Positions 13,372-22,097 of a DNA stretch of 23,354 nt are shown here, piece after piece. The DNA is from an uncultured Pseudomonadota bacterium. GTDB lineage: Bacteria > Pseudomonadota > Gammaproteobacteria > Burkholderiales > Rhodocyclaceae. The notes beneath the pieces are model-generated. The model made no database searches, had not been told where the DNA came from, and saw only the letters and a list, made by a program, of their open reading frames with translations. Where the stretch lies: NCBI GenBank assembly GCA_903939665.1, contig CAJAHZ010000315.1, positions 1 through 23,354 on the forward strand, read 5' to 3'. A program made the translations under genes and the position numbers. Within the stretch, counting starts at the first letter, position 1. Each line of letters opens with the position of its first letter.

Positions 13372-14415
13372 ATGTTCAGTTTTCTGCGCAGTTATTTTTC
13401 GAACGATCTCGCGATCGACCTTGGCACCGCCAACACCCTGATTTACGTCCGCTCCAAAGGCATTGTCCTTGACGAGCCGTCGGTCGTCGCCATTCGTATG
13501 GAAGGCGGGCCGAACGCCAAAAAGACCATTCAGGCCGTCGGCAAGGCAGCCAAAGAGATGCTTGGCAAGGCGCCGGGCGCGATTACGGTCATCCGCCCGA
13601 TGAAAGACGGCGTGATCGCCGACTTCACCGTCACCGAGCAGATGCTCAAGCAGTTCATCAAAAAAGTGCATGATTCGCGGCTTTTGTCGCCATCACCGCG
13701 CATCATCATTTGCGTCCCATCAGGTTCCACACAAGTTGAGCGCCGCGCCATCCGCGAATCAGCGATCGGTGCGGGCGCCAGTCAGGTGTTCCTGATTGAG
13801 GAGCCGATGGCCGCTGCCATTGGCGCCGGCCTGCCGGTTGCCGAGCCAACGGGTTCGATGGTTGTCGATATTGGCGGCGGGACAACCGAAGTTGGCGTCA
13901 TTTCGCTGGGCGGCATGGTTTATGCCGGTTCGGTGCGTGTCGGCGGCGACAAGCTTGACGAAGCGATCATCAATTACATTAGCCGCAATTACGGCATGCT
14001 GATTGGCGAGAACACCGCCGAGAACATCAAGAAGACCATTGGCTCCGCCTTCCCGGGCGCCGAAGTGCGTGAAATGGAAGTTTCCGGCATCAACAAGGCC
14101 GAAGGCATCCCGCGCAAGTTTACGATTTCATCGAACGAAATTCTCGAGGCGCTCACCGAGCCGCTCAACAACATCGTTTCAGCGGTGAAGTCGGCACTTG
14201 AAAAAACGCCTCCTGAACTTGGTGCCGACATTGCCGACAAGGGCATGGTGCTCACCGGCGGCGGCGCGTTATTGCGCGACCTTGATCGCCTGTTGATGGA
14301 AGAGACTGGCCTGCCGGTCATCGTTGCCGAAGAGCCCTTGACCTGTGTCGCGCGCGGCTGCGGATTGGCGCTCGAAAAAATGGACAAGCTCGGCAGCATC
14401 TTCGCCTCGGATTGA
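13372..14415 (+). CDS. mreB: Rod-shape-determining actin homolog MreB
   Basis: A 347-aa bacterial actin that polymerises on the inner membrane and steers side-wall synthesis. ATP-binding motifs are clear: phosphate 1 DLGTANTLIY from Asp17, the catalytic-region Glu143 in EEPMAAAIG, phosphate 2 DIGGGTTEVG (from Asp166), and the adenosine motif TGGGALL (295-301). The N-terminus MFSFLRSYFS is the short membrane-binding helix of gammaproteobacterial-type MreB. Length normal. First gene of the mreBCD-mrdA-rodA-rlpA run, with its own promoter. Confidence 0.99.
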   Translation: MFSFLRSYFSNDLAIDLGTANTLIYVRSKGIVLDEPSVVAIRMEGGPNAKKTIQAVGKAAKEMLGKAPGAITVIRPMKDGVIADFTVTEQMLKQFIKKVHDSRLLSPSPRIIICVPSGSTQVERRAIRESAIGAGASQVFLIEEPMAAAIGAGLPVAEPTGSMVVDIGGGTTEVGVISLGGMVYAGSVRVGGDKLDEAIINYISRNYGMLIGENTAENIKKTIGSAFPGAEVREMEVSGINKAEGIPRKFTISSNEILEALTEPLNNIVSAVKSALEKTPPELGADIADKGMVLTGGGALLRDLDRLLMEETGLPVIVAEEPLTCVARGCGLALEKMDKLGSIFASD

Positions 14416-14420
14416 GTCGG

Positions 14421-14459
14421 TACGGTGTAAGCTTCGCGCTTCGCCCGTTTTTTACCGTA
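14421..14459 (+). other. Nested inverted repeat with T6 run between mreB and mreC
   Basis: Outer arms TACGGT (14421-14426) and ACCGTA (14454-14459) enclose a smaller AAGC/GCTT repeat and a CGTTTTTT run. The large loop and modest inner stem make it a weak terminator candidate. It may lower transcription of mreC and downstream genes relative to mreB, but nothing here proves that. Confidence 0.3.
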
Positions 14460-14463
14460 ACTG

Positions 14464-15396
14464 ATGGATTATCAGCCGCCACCGTTCTTCAAGCGTGGAC
14501 CGGCGCCTTTGGCGCTGTTCTCGTTCTACGCCGCCTTGTCGGTCTCCCTGCTCGTTGTCGATGCGCGTTTCCACACGCTTGAGCTTCTGCGACAGGGCTT
14601 GAGCATGTTTACTCATCCGCTGCAGCAGGCGGCGCATGCGCCGGCAGATATTTTCAGCAACGCCGGTAATTATTTTTCCAGCGTTACCCGCCTGCAGGAC
14701 GAAAATGCGCAGATGAAGCACGCTCAGCTCGACGGCGCGACCACGCTTTTGCGCACCCGTCAGTTGGAGGTCGAGAACGAGCGTCTGCGTCGCTTGCTTG
14801 GCGTCAGGGAGCGTCAGCAGGCAAGCGGCCAGGTGACACAGATTCTTTTTTCTGCACGCGATCCATTTTCACGCCGTGTCGTCGTCGACAAGGGTTTGCA
14901 GGACAAGATCGTCGCTGGACAGCCGGTTGTCGATGATGCCGGGATTGTCGGTCAGGTAACGCGGGTCTTTCCTTTCGTTTCGGAAGTCACGCTGATTACC
15001 GACAAGGATCAGGCGGTGCCGGTGCAGATCGTTCGAAATGGTCTGCGTTCAGTGGTTTTTGGCTTGGGCGACGGTCGTCTTGAACTGCGCTTCATGCCGG
15101 CCAATGCGGATGTGCAGAACGGTGACATGTTGGTGACTTCCGGCCTTGACGGGATTTTCCTTCCCGGTTTCCCGGTCGCCAAGGTTGTGCATATTGAACG
15201 CGACACCTCGTATTCCTTTGCCCGTATCTACTGCGTGCCGGTTGCCGGGGTTGAAAATTTTGGCGAAGTCATGGTGCTTGAGCCGCGCCTGGCGACGGCC
15301 TTGCCGACCCAACTGACCGCTGAAACCGTCGTCGATGGCGGAAAGTCCCCCGACAAGCCGCTGCGGGCGAAGAAGAAACACTTGAAAAAGGAGTGA
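14464..15396 (+). CDS. mreC: Rod-shape-determining protein MreC
   Basis: A 310-aa bitopic inner-membrane protein that activates PBP2/RodA in the periplasm. A short cytoplasmic N-terminus (MDYQPPPFFKRGPAPL) precedes a membrane helix (ALFSFYAALSVSLLVVDARF) and a coiled coil around QDENAQMKHAQLDGATTLLRTRQLEVENERLRRLLG. Then come the two beta-barrel domains with RRVVVDKG and GIVGQVTRVFPFVSEVTLITDKD, and a Lys-rich tail. The ATG at 14464 lies 48 bases after mreB; no good Shine-Dalgarno is visible. It ends 10 bases before mreD. Confidence 0.96.
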   Translation: MDYQPPPFFKRGPAPLALFSFYAALSVSLLVVDARFHTLELLRQGLSMFTHPLQQAAHAPADIFSNAGNYFSSVTRLQDENAQMKHAQLDGATTLLRTRQLEVENERLRRLLGVRERQQASGQVTQILFSARDPFSRRVVVDKGLQDKIVAGQPVVDDAGIVGQVTRVFPFVSEVTLITDKDQAVPVQIVRNGLRSVVFGLGDGRLELRFMPANADVQNGDMLVTSGLDGIFLPGFPVAKVVHIERDTSYSFARIYCVPVAGVENFGEVMVLEPRLATALPTQLTAETVVDGGKSPDKPLRAKKKHLKKE

Positions 15397-15406
15397 GAGG
15401 CTAGCC

Positions 15407-15928
15407 ATGCAACCCACCTTCTCGTCTTCGCGCATTTTGCTGCCGGTTCGCCCGTGGTTTATTGTCCTGAGCCTGCTTGTTGCGCTGTTTTTGAATTTTC
15501 TACCGACCTCGAACTGGCCGGGCGTACCCGATTGGGTTGCTCTGCTTCTCGTATTCTGGAGCGTGCGCGAGAGCCGCAAGGTCGGCATGGGCTCGGCCTT
15601 TATTCTCGGCCTGGCGATGGACGTTGCCGATGCCAGCATGATGGGGCAGCATGCGCTGGCTTATGTGCTGGCGGTGTATGGCGCCTCCTCACTGGCGCGC
15701 CGCATCCTGTGGTTTCCCTTGGGTCAGCAGGCTTTGCATGTGCTGCCGCTGCTCCTCGTCGTTCAGGTTGTCCAGTTCGGCGTCCGGCTGCTGGCTGGCG
15801 CCGAATTTCCGGGTTTGGGCTATTTCATCGGGCCATTTATCGGCTTTGTCCTCTGGTTGCCGCTGACTTACGTGCTTCTGCTGCCGCAGTATCAGCCCGT
15901 CGATCGCGACGCCAATCGGCCGATTTAA
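15407..15928 (+). CDS. mreD: Rod-shape-determining protein MreD
   Basis: A 173-aa integral membrane protein with five or six hydrophobic helices, including FIVLSLLVALFLNFLP, WVALLLVFWS, GMGSAFILGLAMDVADASMMGQHAL and FIGFVLWLPLTYVLLLP. This is the MreD pattern, including the conserved GxxxDxxxxxxxGxHAL region. Partner of MreC in the elongasome. ATG at 15407 follows AAGGAG and GAGAGG. It is 9 bases before the PBP2 ATG. Confidence 0.92.
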   Translation: MQPTFSSSRILLPVRPWFIVLSLLVALFLNFLPTSNWPGVPDWVALLLVFWSVRESRKVGMGSAFILGLAMDVADASMMGQHALAYVLAVYGASSLARRILWFPLGQQALHVLPLLLVVQVVQFGVRLLAGAEFPGLGYFIGPFIGFVLWLPLTYVLLLPQYQPVDRDANRPI

Positions 15929-15937
15929 GCCTTGCAT

Positions 15938-17839
15938 ATGCGGCGTTCCGCACTGAACACCCGGGATCGCGAGCTCGATCGCTTCCGCTTTCGCCTGGCC
16001 GTCGCGGCGGTGGCGGTGGTGCTGTCGTTTTCTACCTTGATTGGCCGGTTCGTCTATCTGCAGATTTTCCAGCACGAGTATTTCACGACGCGCGCCGAGG
16101 ACAATCGCATTTCGCTGGTGCCGATCGTTCCCAATCGCGGTGTTATCGTCGATCGCAGCGGCACTGTGCTGGCTCGTAACTATTCGGCCTTCACACTCGA
16201 AATCACGCCATCGAAGGTGCCTGATCTGGATGCCACGATCGATGCGCTCGGGCAACTGATCGAGGTCCTCCCGAAAGACCGCAAGCGTTTTCGCAAGCTG
16301 CTTGAAGAAAGCAAGACCTTCGAGAGCCTGCCGATCCGCACCCGGCTTTCAGATCAGGAAGTCGCGAAATTTGCCGCTAACCGCTTTCGCTTTCCCGGTG
16401 TCGAGGTCAGGGCGCGCCTGTTTCGCCAGTACCCCTTGGGTGAGGTGGCCTCGCATGCTCTTGGCTACATCGGACGGATCAACAAGCGCGATCTTGAAGT
16501 GATTGATGACAACGGACAACTGGCCAATTACAAAGGTACCGATCACATCGGCAAAACCGGCCTCGAGCAAAAGTACGAATTCCAGTTGCACGGTGAAGCA
16601 GGCTATGAACAGGTGGAAATCGACGCGGGCGGGCGGGCTGTGCGTAGTCTGGCACGCACGGCACCGGTGACGGGCAACAATCTGACGCTGACACTTGATG
16701 TCAAGTTGCAGCAGATCACCGAAAAAGCTTTCGGCGATCGCCGCGGTGCCTTGGTCGCCATTGAGCCCTCGACTGGCGGTATTCTCGCGCTGGTGTCGAC
16801 GCCGACCTACGACCCCAATCTCTTTGTTGACGGCATCCGGACCGACGACTGGGATCTCCTCAACAATTCGCCCGACAAGCCGCTGGTCAATCGCGCGCTA
16901 AATGGCGCGTATCCGCCCGGCTCAACATTCAAGCCGCTGATGGCGCTGGCCGCCCTCGAACTCGGCAAACGCACGGCAAGTCAGACGATCTCCGATCCGG
17001 GCTTCTTCAACTTTGGCGGCCATCATTTTCGCGACGACAAGAAGGGCGGGCATGGCACGGTCGATATGTACAAGTCGATCGTCCACTCCTGCGACACCTA
17101 CTATTACATGCTCGCCAACGATATGGGCATCGACAATATCGCGCGCTTCATGGGCAGTCTCGGTCTGGGCAGCCGCACCGGCATCGATATCGAAGGCGAG
17201 TCAGAGGGCGTGCTGCCCTCCCAGGAATGGAAAAAACGCCGGTTCAAGCGCCCCGAACAGCAGAAGTGGTACGCCGGCGAAACGATCTCGATCGGCATCG
17301 GGCAGGGCTACAATGCCTATACGCCGATTCAGCTGGCGCAGGCGATGGCTACCATCGCCAATGACGGGGTGATGTACCGACCGCATCTGGTGCGCTATAT
17401 CACGGACAGCAAGACCGGCGCCAAGACCTACATTGAGCCGCAGCCGCTGCGGACGCTGCCATGGAAGCCGCAGAATATAGAAATAATCAAGAAGGCGATG
17501 ATCGGTGTGAACAAGGAGGGTACGGGGGCACGCGCCTTCGCCGGCGCGGCTTATGAGTCGGCAGGCAAGACCGGAACGGCGCAGGTGTTCAGTCTCAAGG
17601 GCGCCGATTACAAGGCGGGCAAGCTCAAGCAGGAATTGCGTGACCACGCACTTTTTATTGCTTTTGCGCCGGCTGACAAGCCAAAAATAGCACTCGTTGT
17701 GCTGGTTGAAAACGGCGGTTTTGGCGCTCAGTCGGCCGCGCCGATTGCCCGCATGGTCTTCGATTATTACCTGCTCGGTAAATTGCCTAAGGGGCCGGCG
17801 CAGGAAGATGAAGCGGCAGAAGAGGAAGAGGGGGAATAG
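15938..17839 (+). CDS. mrdA: Penicillin-binding protein 2 (elongasome transpeptidase)
   Basis: A 633-aa class B PBP that cross-links new side-wall peptidoglycan with RodA. One N-terminal membrane anchor (RLAVAAVAVVLSFSTLIGRFVYLQ) is followed by the pedestal/dimerisation domain with NRGVIVDRSG and a C-terminal transpeptidase domain. Active-site motifs are STFK (nucleophile Ser329, Lys332), SCD (384-386) and KTG (544-546). The spacing matches E. coli PBP2. The acidic tail EDEAAEEEEGE is unusual but extends only about 15 residues. I chose ATG 15938; a TTG at 15932 is in frame. Confidence 0.97.
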   Translation: MRRSALNTRDRELDRFRFRLAVAAVAVVLSFSTLIGRFVYLQIFQHEYFTTRAEDNRISLVPIVPNRGVIVDRSGTVLARNYSAFTLEITPSKVPDLDATIDALGQLIEVLPKDRKRFRKLLEESKTFESLPIRTRLSDQEVAKFAANRFRFPGVEVRARLFRQYPLGEVASHALGYIGRINKRDLEVIDDNGQLANYKGTDHIGKTGLEQKYEFQLHGEAGYEQVEIDAGGRAVRSLARTAPVTGNNLTLTLDVKLQQITEKAFGDRRGALVAIEPSTGGILALVSTPTYDPNLFVDGIRTDDWDLLNNSPDKPLVNRALNGAYPPGSTFKPLMALAALELGKRTASQTISDPGFFNFGGHHFRDDKKGGHGTVDMYKSIVHSCDTYYYMLANDMGIDNIARFMGSLGLGSRTGIDIEGESEGVLPSQEWKKRRFKRPEQQKWYAGETISIGIGQGYNAYTPIQLAQAMATIANDGVMYRPHLVRYITDSKTGAKTYIEPQPLRTLPWKPQNIEIIKKAMIGVNKEGTGARAFAGAAYESAGKTGTAQVFSLKGADYKAGKLKQELRDHALFIAFAPADKPKIALVVLVENGGFGAQSAAPIARMVFDYYLLGKLPKGPAQEDEAAEEEEGE

Positions 17840-17842
17840 GTG

Positions 17843-18949
17843 ATGCTTCAGCAATACCTCCGTCGTTTCTGGGTGCGATTGGTCGTGCACATCGACGGCC
17901 CGCTGCTGCTGATCACCGGTGCCCTGATGCTGGCTGGGCTGGCGACTATCTACAGTGCCACCTACGACGCCAACAACCGGGCGTTGAGCCAGTTGCTCAA
18001 TATGTTTGTCGGGGTCTGCGTGATGTGGTGTGTCGCCCAGTTACCGCCGCAAAAGTTGATGCGTTATGCAGTGCCGCTCTATGTGCTGGGGGTCATTCTG
18101 CTGGTTCTCGTCTTTTTCTTTGGGATCAAGATCAATGGTGCCAGACGCTGGTTGCCGCTTGGTTTTACCCGCGTCCAACCCTCCGAAATCCTGAAAATCG
18201 CGATGCCGTTGATGCTCGCCTGGTACTTTCATAAGTACGAGGCAGCGCTGAAATTTCGGCATTTTGCAGTGGCCGGCCTGCTGTTGATTGTCCCTTTCGG
18301 GCTGATTGCCAAACAGCCCGATCTCGGTACGGCAATTCTTGTCGGCGCCGCCGGTTTTTATGTCATCTTCTTCGCCGGCTTGCCGTGGAAGGTCATCGTC
18401 GGCATGATCGCCGCCGGTGCTGGGGCTGCGCCTTTTGTCTGGACCATGCTGCACGATTATCAGCGCAAGCGCATTCTGACGCTGATCGATCCGACCACCG
18501 ACCCGCTCGGTTCGGGCTATCACATCATCCAGTCCACGATCGCCATTGGCTCTGGCGGCACGACCGGCAAGGGGTGGCTGGGCGGTACACAAACCCACCT
18601 CGAATTCATCCCGGAGCGCCACACCGACTTCATCTTCGCGGTGTTTTCCGAAGAGCATGGCCTGCTGGGTAACAGCATTCTGGTGGCACTCTACACGCTG
18701 CTCATCGTGCGCGGCATGATGATCGCAGCCAATGCGTCAACGCTCTTTGCACGCGTCCTGGCCGGTTCGATCACGCTGAGTTTCTTTACCTATGCCTTTG
18801 TCAATATGGGCATGGTCAGCGGCATTCTGCCGGTGGTCGGCGTTCCGCTGCCCTTCATGAGCTATGGCGGCACGGCATTGGTTACACTGTTTCTTGCCCT
18901 GGGCATCCTGATGAGCATCCAGACACACCGGATGCTGGTAAAACAGTAG
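17843..18949 (+). CDS. rodA: RodA SEDS peptidoglycan glycosyltransferase
   Basis: A 368-aa polytopic inner-membrane SEDS polymerase that extends glycan strands from lipid II together with PBP2. About ten hydrophobic segments are present. Family motifs are INGARRWLPLGFTRVQPSEILKIA, KQPDLGTAILV, the catalytic-Asp loop IPERHTDFIFAVFSEEHG, and the C-terminal GVPLPFMSYGGTAL. Start: ATG 17843 directly after the mrdA stop, preceded by GAGGGGGAA; a GTG at 17840 is also open. It is 17 bases before rlpA. Confidence 0.97.
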   Translation: MLQQYLRRFWVRLVVHIDGPLLLITGALMLAGLATIYSATYDANNRALSQLLNMFVGVCVMWCVAQLPPQKLMRYAVPLYVLGVILLVLVFFFGIKINGARRWLPLGFTRVQPSEILKIAMPLMLAWYFHKYEAALKFRHFAVAGLLLIVPFGLIAKQPDLGTAILVGAAGFYVIFFAGLPWKVIVGMIAAGAGAAPFVWTMLHDYQRKRILTLIDPTTDPLGSGYHIIQSTIAIGSGGTTGKGWLGGTQTHLEFIPERHTDFIFAVFSEEHGLLGNSILVALYTLLIVRGMMIAANASTLFARVLAGSITLSFFTYAFVNMGMVSGILPVVGVPLPFMSYGGTALVTLFLALGILMSIQTHRMLVKQ

Positions 18950-18966
18950 GCGAGGGGCGACGCCTG

Positions 18967-20010
18967 ATGCGAACGAAGGAGCGCTTCCTGTTGGTCTTGC
19001 CAGCGATTTTGTCAGTATTCTTGCTGGCGGCTTGCGGCACCCCGCCTGCGCGTCAGGTCGAGCGGGTTGAAACCCCGGCAGAGACGTCAAAACCCGTAGC
19101 CAAGTCGGCCAGCAAGGGGAATGTCACCCTCAAGCGGGGTGGCGGTTTCTATAAGGACGACGGCCCGGCTGAAGACACGCCGGACAATCTTGATGCCATT
19201 CCCGATGCCGAGCCCAAGGCCGAGCCGCTGCATCGTTTTGCCAATCGCCCCTACGTCGTCCTCGGCAAGTCGTACGTGCCGAATACGACGCTCAAACCGC
19301 ACCAGCAACGCGGTATCGCCAGCTGGTACGGCAAGAAATTTCACGGGCAGAAGACGTCGATCGGCGAACCGTACGACATGTTTTCAATGACGGCTGCGCA
19401 TCCGACGCTGGCGATCCCGTCGTACGTGCGGGTGACCAGTGCGAATAACGGCAAGTCCGTTGTCGTTCGGGTGACCGATCGCGGCCCGTTTCATGCGGAT
19501 CGGGTCATTGATCTTTCTTACGCAGCCGCTTACAAGCTCGGTTTCATCAACAATGGCAGCGGGCCGGTCGAGCTTGAAGCCATTTTGCCGGGCGATGCGA
19601 CGGGGCTGACTTATGCGCAGGTCAAACCGCCGGAGCGGCTGGCGGCAAAGCCATCCGTGCCACGCAGCGAAGGCGATGAAATTGAGGCTATTGCGCAGAA
19701 ACTGGCTGCCGAAGAGTTGCCGCAAGCGGTCGCAGTTGCCCCGTTGCCGGTTCCGGCTATTGCGCCCGCCCTGTTGACGCGCGGCCTCTTTCTCCAGCTT
19801 GGTGCCTTTGCCAGCGCCGATAATGCGGAGAGTTTGCGCGCACACCTGTCGCGCGAGCTGGAGTGGTTAAATGAAGCAATCCAGATCAATGCGGGGGGTG
19901 GTATCCACCGCGTTCATCTCGGCCCCTATGCAAGCCGTGCCGAGGCTGAGAAAGTGGCTGAGAAAATACGGCTGGCGCTGGGTTATAAGCCCACTTTCGT
20001 GACGCGCTGA
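18967..20010 (+). CDS. rlpA: Septal ring lytic transglycosylase RlpA
   Basis: A 347-aa outer-membrane lipoprotein that cleaves stem-peptide-free glycan. Lipobox LLAAC gives lipidated Cys23. A Pro/Lys-rich linker leads to the double-psi beta-barrel domain (RGIASWYGKKF to about residue 205) with the catalytic Glu134, Asp137 and His145 in GEPYDMFSMTAAH. A second linker precedes a SPOR domain (about 272-347, GLFLQLGAF), which binds denuded glycan. All key residues are present, unlike in catalytically weak homologs. ATG 18967 follows GAGGGG. It completes the mre/mrd operon; the gap to dacC contains a separate promoter. Confidence 0.95.
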   Translation: MRTKERFLLVLPAILSVFLLAACGTPPARQVERVETPAETSKPVAKSASKGNVTLKRGGGFYKDDGPAEDTPDNLDAIPDAEPKAEPLHRFANRPYVVLGKSYVPNTTLKPHQQRGIASWYGKKFHGQKTSIGEPYDMFSMTAAHPTLAIPSYVRVTSANNGKSVVVRVTDRGPFHADRVIDLSYAAAYKLGFINNGSGPVELEAILPGDATGLTYAQVKPPERLAAKPSVPRSEGDEIEAIAQKLAAEELPQAVAVAPLPVPAIAPALLTRGLFLQLGAFASADNAESLRAHLSRELEWLNEAIQINAGGGIHRVHLGPYASRAEAEKVAEKIRLALGYKPTFVTR

Positions 20011-20057
20011 TCCCGGTTTGTTGACACAAAACACCTACAAGTCGCACGCTGGGCGCT

Positions 20058-20066
20058 TGTTATAAT
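20058..20066 (+). promoter_or_regulatory. dacC: Extended -10 promoter of dacC
   Basis: Perfect TATAAT (20061-20066) preceded by TGT (20058-20060), an extended -10 element. No -35 lies at 17 nt; a perfect TTGACA at 20021-20026 is 34 bases away and is unlikely to pair with it. The predicted start near 20073 leaves about 19 bases of leader before ATG 20092. An imperfect inverted repeat (20037-20060, ACAAG-t-CGC / GCG-CTTGT) overlaps the upstream flank and could be an operator. Confidence 0.55.
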
Positions 20067-20091
20067 TCGCTCTTTGCCAAGAATTCATCCA

Positions 20092-21225
20092 ATGCGCAAG
20101 CTCCATACCTTTTTCGCCGCCCTTCTTTGCCTCCCCCTGCTGGCTGCCGCTCAACAGATGCCGACGCCTCCAGCGCTGGCCGCCAAATCCTGGCTGCTGA
20201 TCGAGTCAGGTTCCGGCCAGGAACTTGCCGCGCAAGCGCCCGATGAGCGACTGGAACCCGCCTCGCTAACCAAGCTGATGACGGCTTACCTGACGTTTGC
20301 CGCGCTCAAGCAGGGAACAATCAAACTCGACCAGATGATTCCGGTGTCCGAAAAGGCATGGAAGACGCAGGGGTCGCGCATGTTCATCCAGGTCGGCACG
20401 CAGGTGAAGGTCGAGGATCTGATCAAGGGCATGATCGTGCAGTCGGGCAATGATGCTTGTGTCGCACTTTCCGAAGCGGTTGCCGGCAGCGAGGAAAACT
20501 TCGCGCAGATGATGAGCCGCGAGGCGCAGCGTCTTGGCATGAAGGCGTCGAGCTTCCGCAATTCGACCGGTCTGCCTGATCCGCAGCACTACACCACGGC
20601 GCGCGATCTGGCGACACTGGCTGGCGCGCTGGTTCGCGATTTCCCCGAAGACTACGCCAAGTTTTATTCGCTCAAGGAATTCCGTTACAACAACATTACG
20701 CAGCCCAACCGCAATCGCCTGTTGTGGCTGGACCCGACGGTCGACGGCATGAAAACCGGGCACACCGATGCTGCCGGCTATTGCCTGATTTCGTCGGCCA
20801 AGCGCGGGCCGCGTCGTCTGCTCTCGATCGTTCTCGGCACCGCGTCCGATGGCGCTCGCACGCAGGAGTCATTGAAGCTGCTCAACTACGGTTTCCAGTT
20901 CTACGACGCGGTCCAGCTTTACACCAAGAATCAGACGATCTCCAGCATCAAGGTATGGAAGGGACAGGAGAGCATCGCCAAGGCGGGCTTTGCCAGCGAC
21001 TTCATTCTTGCCGTGCCCAAGGGCTACGGCCCCAAGGTCAAGGCCGAACTGGTCTCGCAGCAGCCGCTGGTCGCTCCGGTGGCGCTCGGGCAGGTGGTTG
21101 GTACGATGAAGGTCAGCATCGATGGCAAGCCTTATGGCGATTATCCGGTAGTGGCGATCGAAGCCGTGCCGGCAGCCGGCTTCTTCGGTCGCATGATCGA
21201 TACGATCCGTATGTGGTTCAACTAG
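20092..21225 (+). CDS. dacC: D-alanyl-D-alanine carboxypeptidase (PBP5/6 family)
   Basis: A 377-aa DD-carboxypeptidase that removes the terminal D-Ala of stem peptides in the periplasm. A signal peptide ends near AAAQQ (residues 18-22). The active-site motifs are SLTK (Ser58, Lys61), SGN (118-120) and KTG (221-223). The C-terminal beta domain ends in an amphipathic membrane-binding helix (GFFGRMIDTIRMWFN). Length normal. The ATG at 20092 is chosen over the upstream TTG because it gives a clean signal peptide. The D-amino-acid transaminase follows after 11 bases. Confidence 0.95.
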   Translation: MRKLHTFFAALLCLPLLAAAQQMPTPPALAAKSWLLIESGSGQELAAQAPDERLEPASLTKLMTAYLTFAALKQGTIKLDQMIPVSEKAWKTQGSRMFIQVGTQVKVEDLIKGMIVQSGNDACVALSEAVAGSEENFAQMMSREAQRLGMKASSFRNSTGLPDPQHYTTARDLATLAGALVRDFPEDYAKFYSLKEFRYNNITQPNRNRLLWLDPTVDGMKTGHTDAAGYCLISSAKRGPRRLLSIVLGTASDGARTQESLKLLNYGFQFYDAVQLYTKNQTISSIKVWKGQESIAKAGFASDFILAVPKGYGPKVKAELVSQQPLVAPVALGQVVGTMKVSIDGKPYGDYPVVAIEAVPAAGFFGRMIDTIRMWFN

Positions 21226-21236
21226 GGCGGGCGTCA

Positions 21237-22097
21237 ATGACGGCGTATCTGAACGGGCAGTTTCTGCCGATCGAAGAAGCGAAGATTTCGCCTCTCGATC
21301 GCGGCTTCCTGTTTGGTGACGGCGCTTACGAAGTCATCCCGGTCTACTCGCGCCGCCCTTTTCGCATTGATGAGCATCTGCGGCGTTTGCAGCTGACGCT
21401 CGACGGCATCCGCTTGCCGAATCCGCACGCGCTCGAAGAATGGCGCAGGCTGGTCGAGCGCATCATTGCCGACAACGAATTTGATGATCAGTCCGTTTAT
21501 ATTCAGGTGACGCGCGGTGCTGACAGCAAGCGCGATCAAGCCTTTCCGAGCGGTGTTGCGCCGACCACCTTCATTTTCACCGCGCCCCTCGTCACCCCGT
21601 CTGCCGCCCAGCGCGAGATGGGCATTGCGGTTGTTTCGGCACTCGACAATCGCTGGCTGCGCTGCGATCTGAAAACCGTGTCACTGCTGGCCAACGTGCT
21701 GTTGCGCCAGCAGGCGATCGACGCCGGTTGCGTCGAAACGATCATGCTGCGCGACGGCTATCTGACCGAAGGCGCTGCTTCCAACATCTTTGTCGTAAAA
21801 AATGGGGTGCTGCTGGCGCCGCCCAAGGACCACCGGATGCTGTCCGGCATCACCTACGATGTGGTGCTCGAACTGGCTGCCCGGCATGGCATGGCGCATG
21901 AAGTTCGCGAGATATCCGAAGCGGAACTGCGCAGCGCCGACGAACTGTGGATGACCTCGTCGACCAAGGAAGTGCTGCCGATTACCGTGCTTGACGGCAA
22001 GCCGGTTGGTAACGGCAAACCGGGGCCGGCGGCCAGGCAGATGTATGCCTGGTACTGTAGTTTCCGCGACGATGTGATGAGAAAATCCGATGTCTGA
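21237..22097 (+). CDS. dat: D-amino-acid transaminase (fold-type IV PLP enzyme)
   Basis: A 286-aa cytoplasmic transaminase interconverting D-alanine and D-glutamate (with 2-oxo acids). PLP-binding Lys146 sits in RCDLKTVSLLANVL and the EGAASN motif follows. The N-terminal region (GFLFGDGAYEVIPVY, FRIDEHLRRL) and size are those of D-alanine transaminase rather than the longer branched-chain aminotransferases. ATG at 21237 follows GGGCGG; the longer frame upstream is dacC read in another frame. It overlaps ybeD by 8 bases. Being placed with dacC, it might recycle or supply D-amino acids for the wall; this is inference. Confidence 0.9.
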   Translation: MTAYLNGQFLPIEEAKISPLDRGFLFGDGAYEVIPVYSRRPFRIDEHLRRLQLTLDGIRLPNPHALEEWRRLVERIIADNEFDDQSVYIQVTRGADSKRDQAFPSGVAPTTFIFTAPLVTPSAAQREMGIAVVSALDNRWLRCDLKTVSLLANVLLRQQAIDAGCVETIMLRDGYLTEGAASNIFVVKNGVLLAPPKDHRMLSGITYDVVLELAARHGMAHEVREISEAELRSADELWMTSSTKEVLPITVLDGKPVGNGKPGPAARQMYAWYCSFRDDVMRKSDV

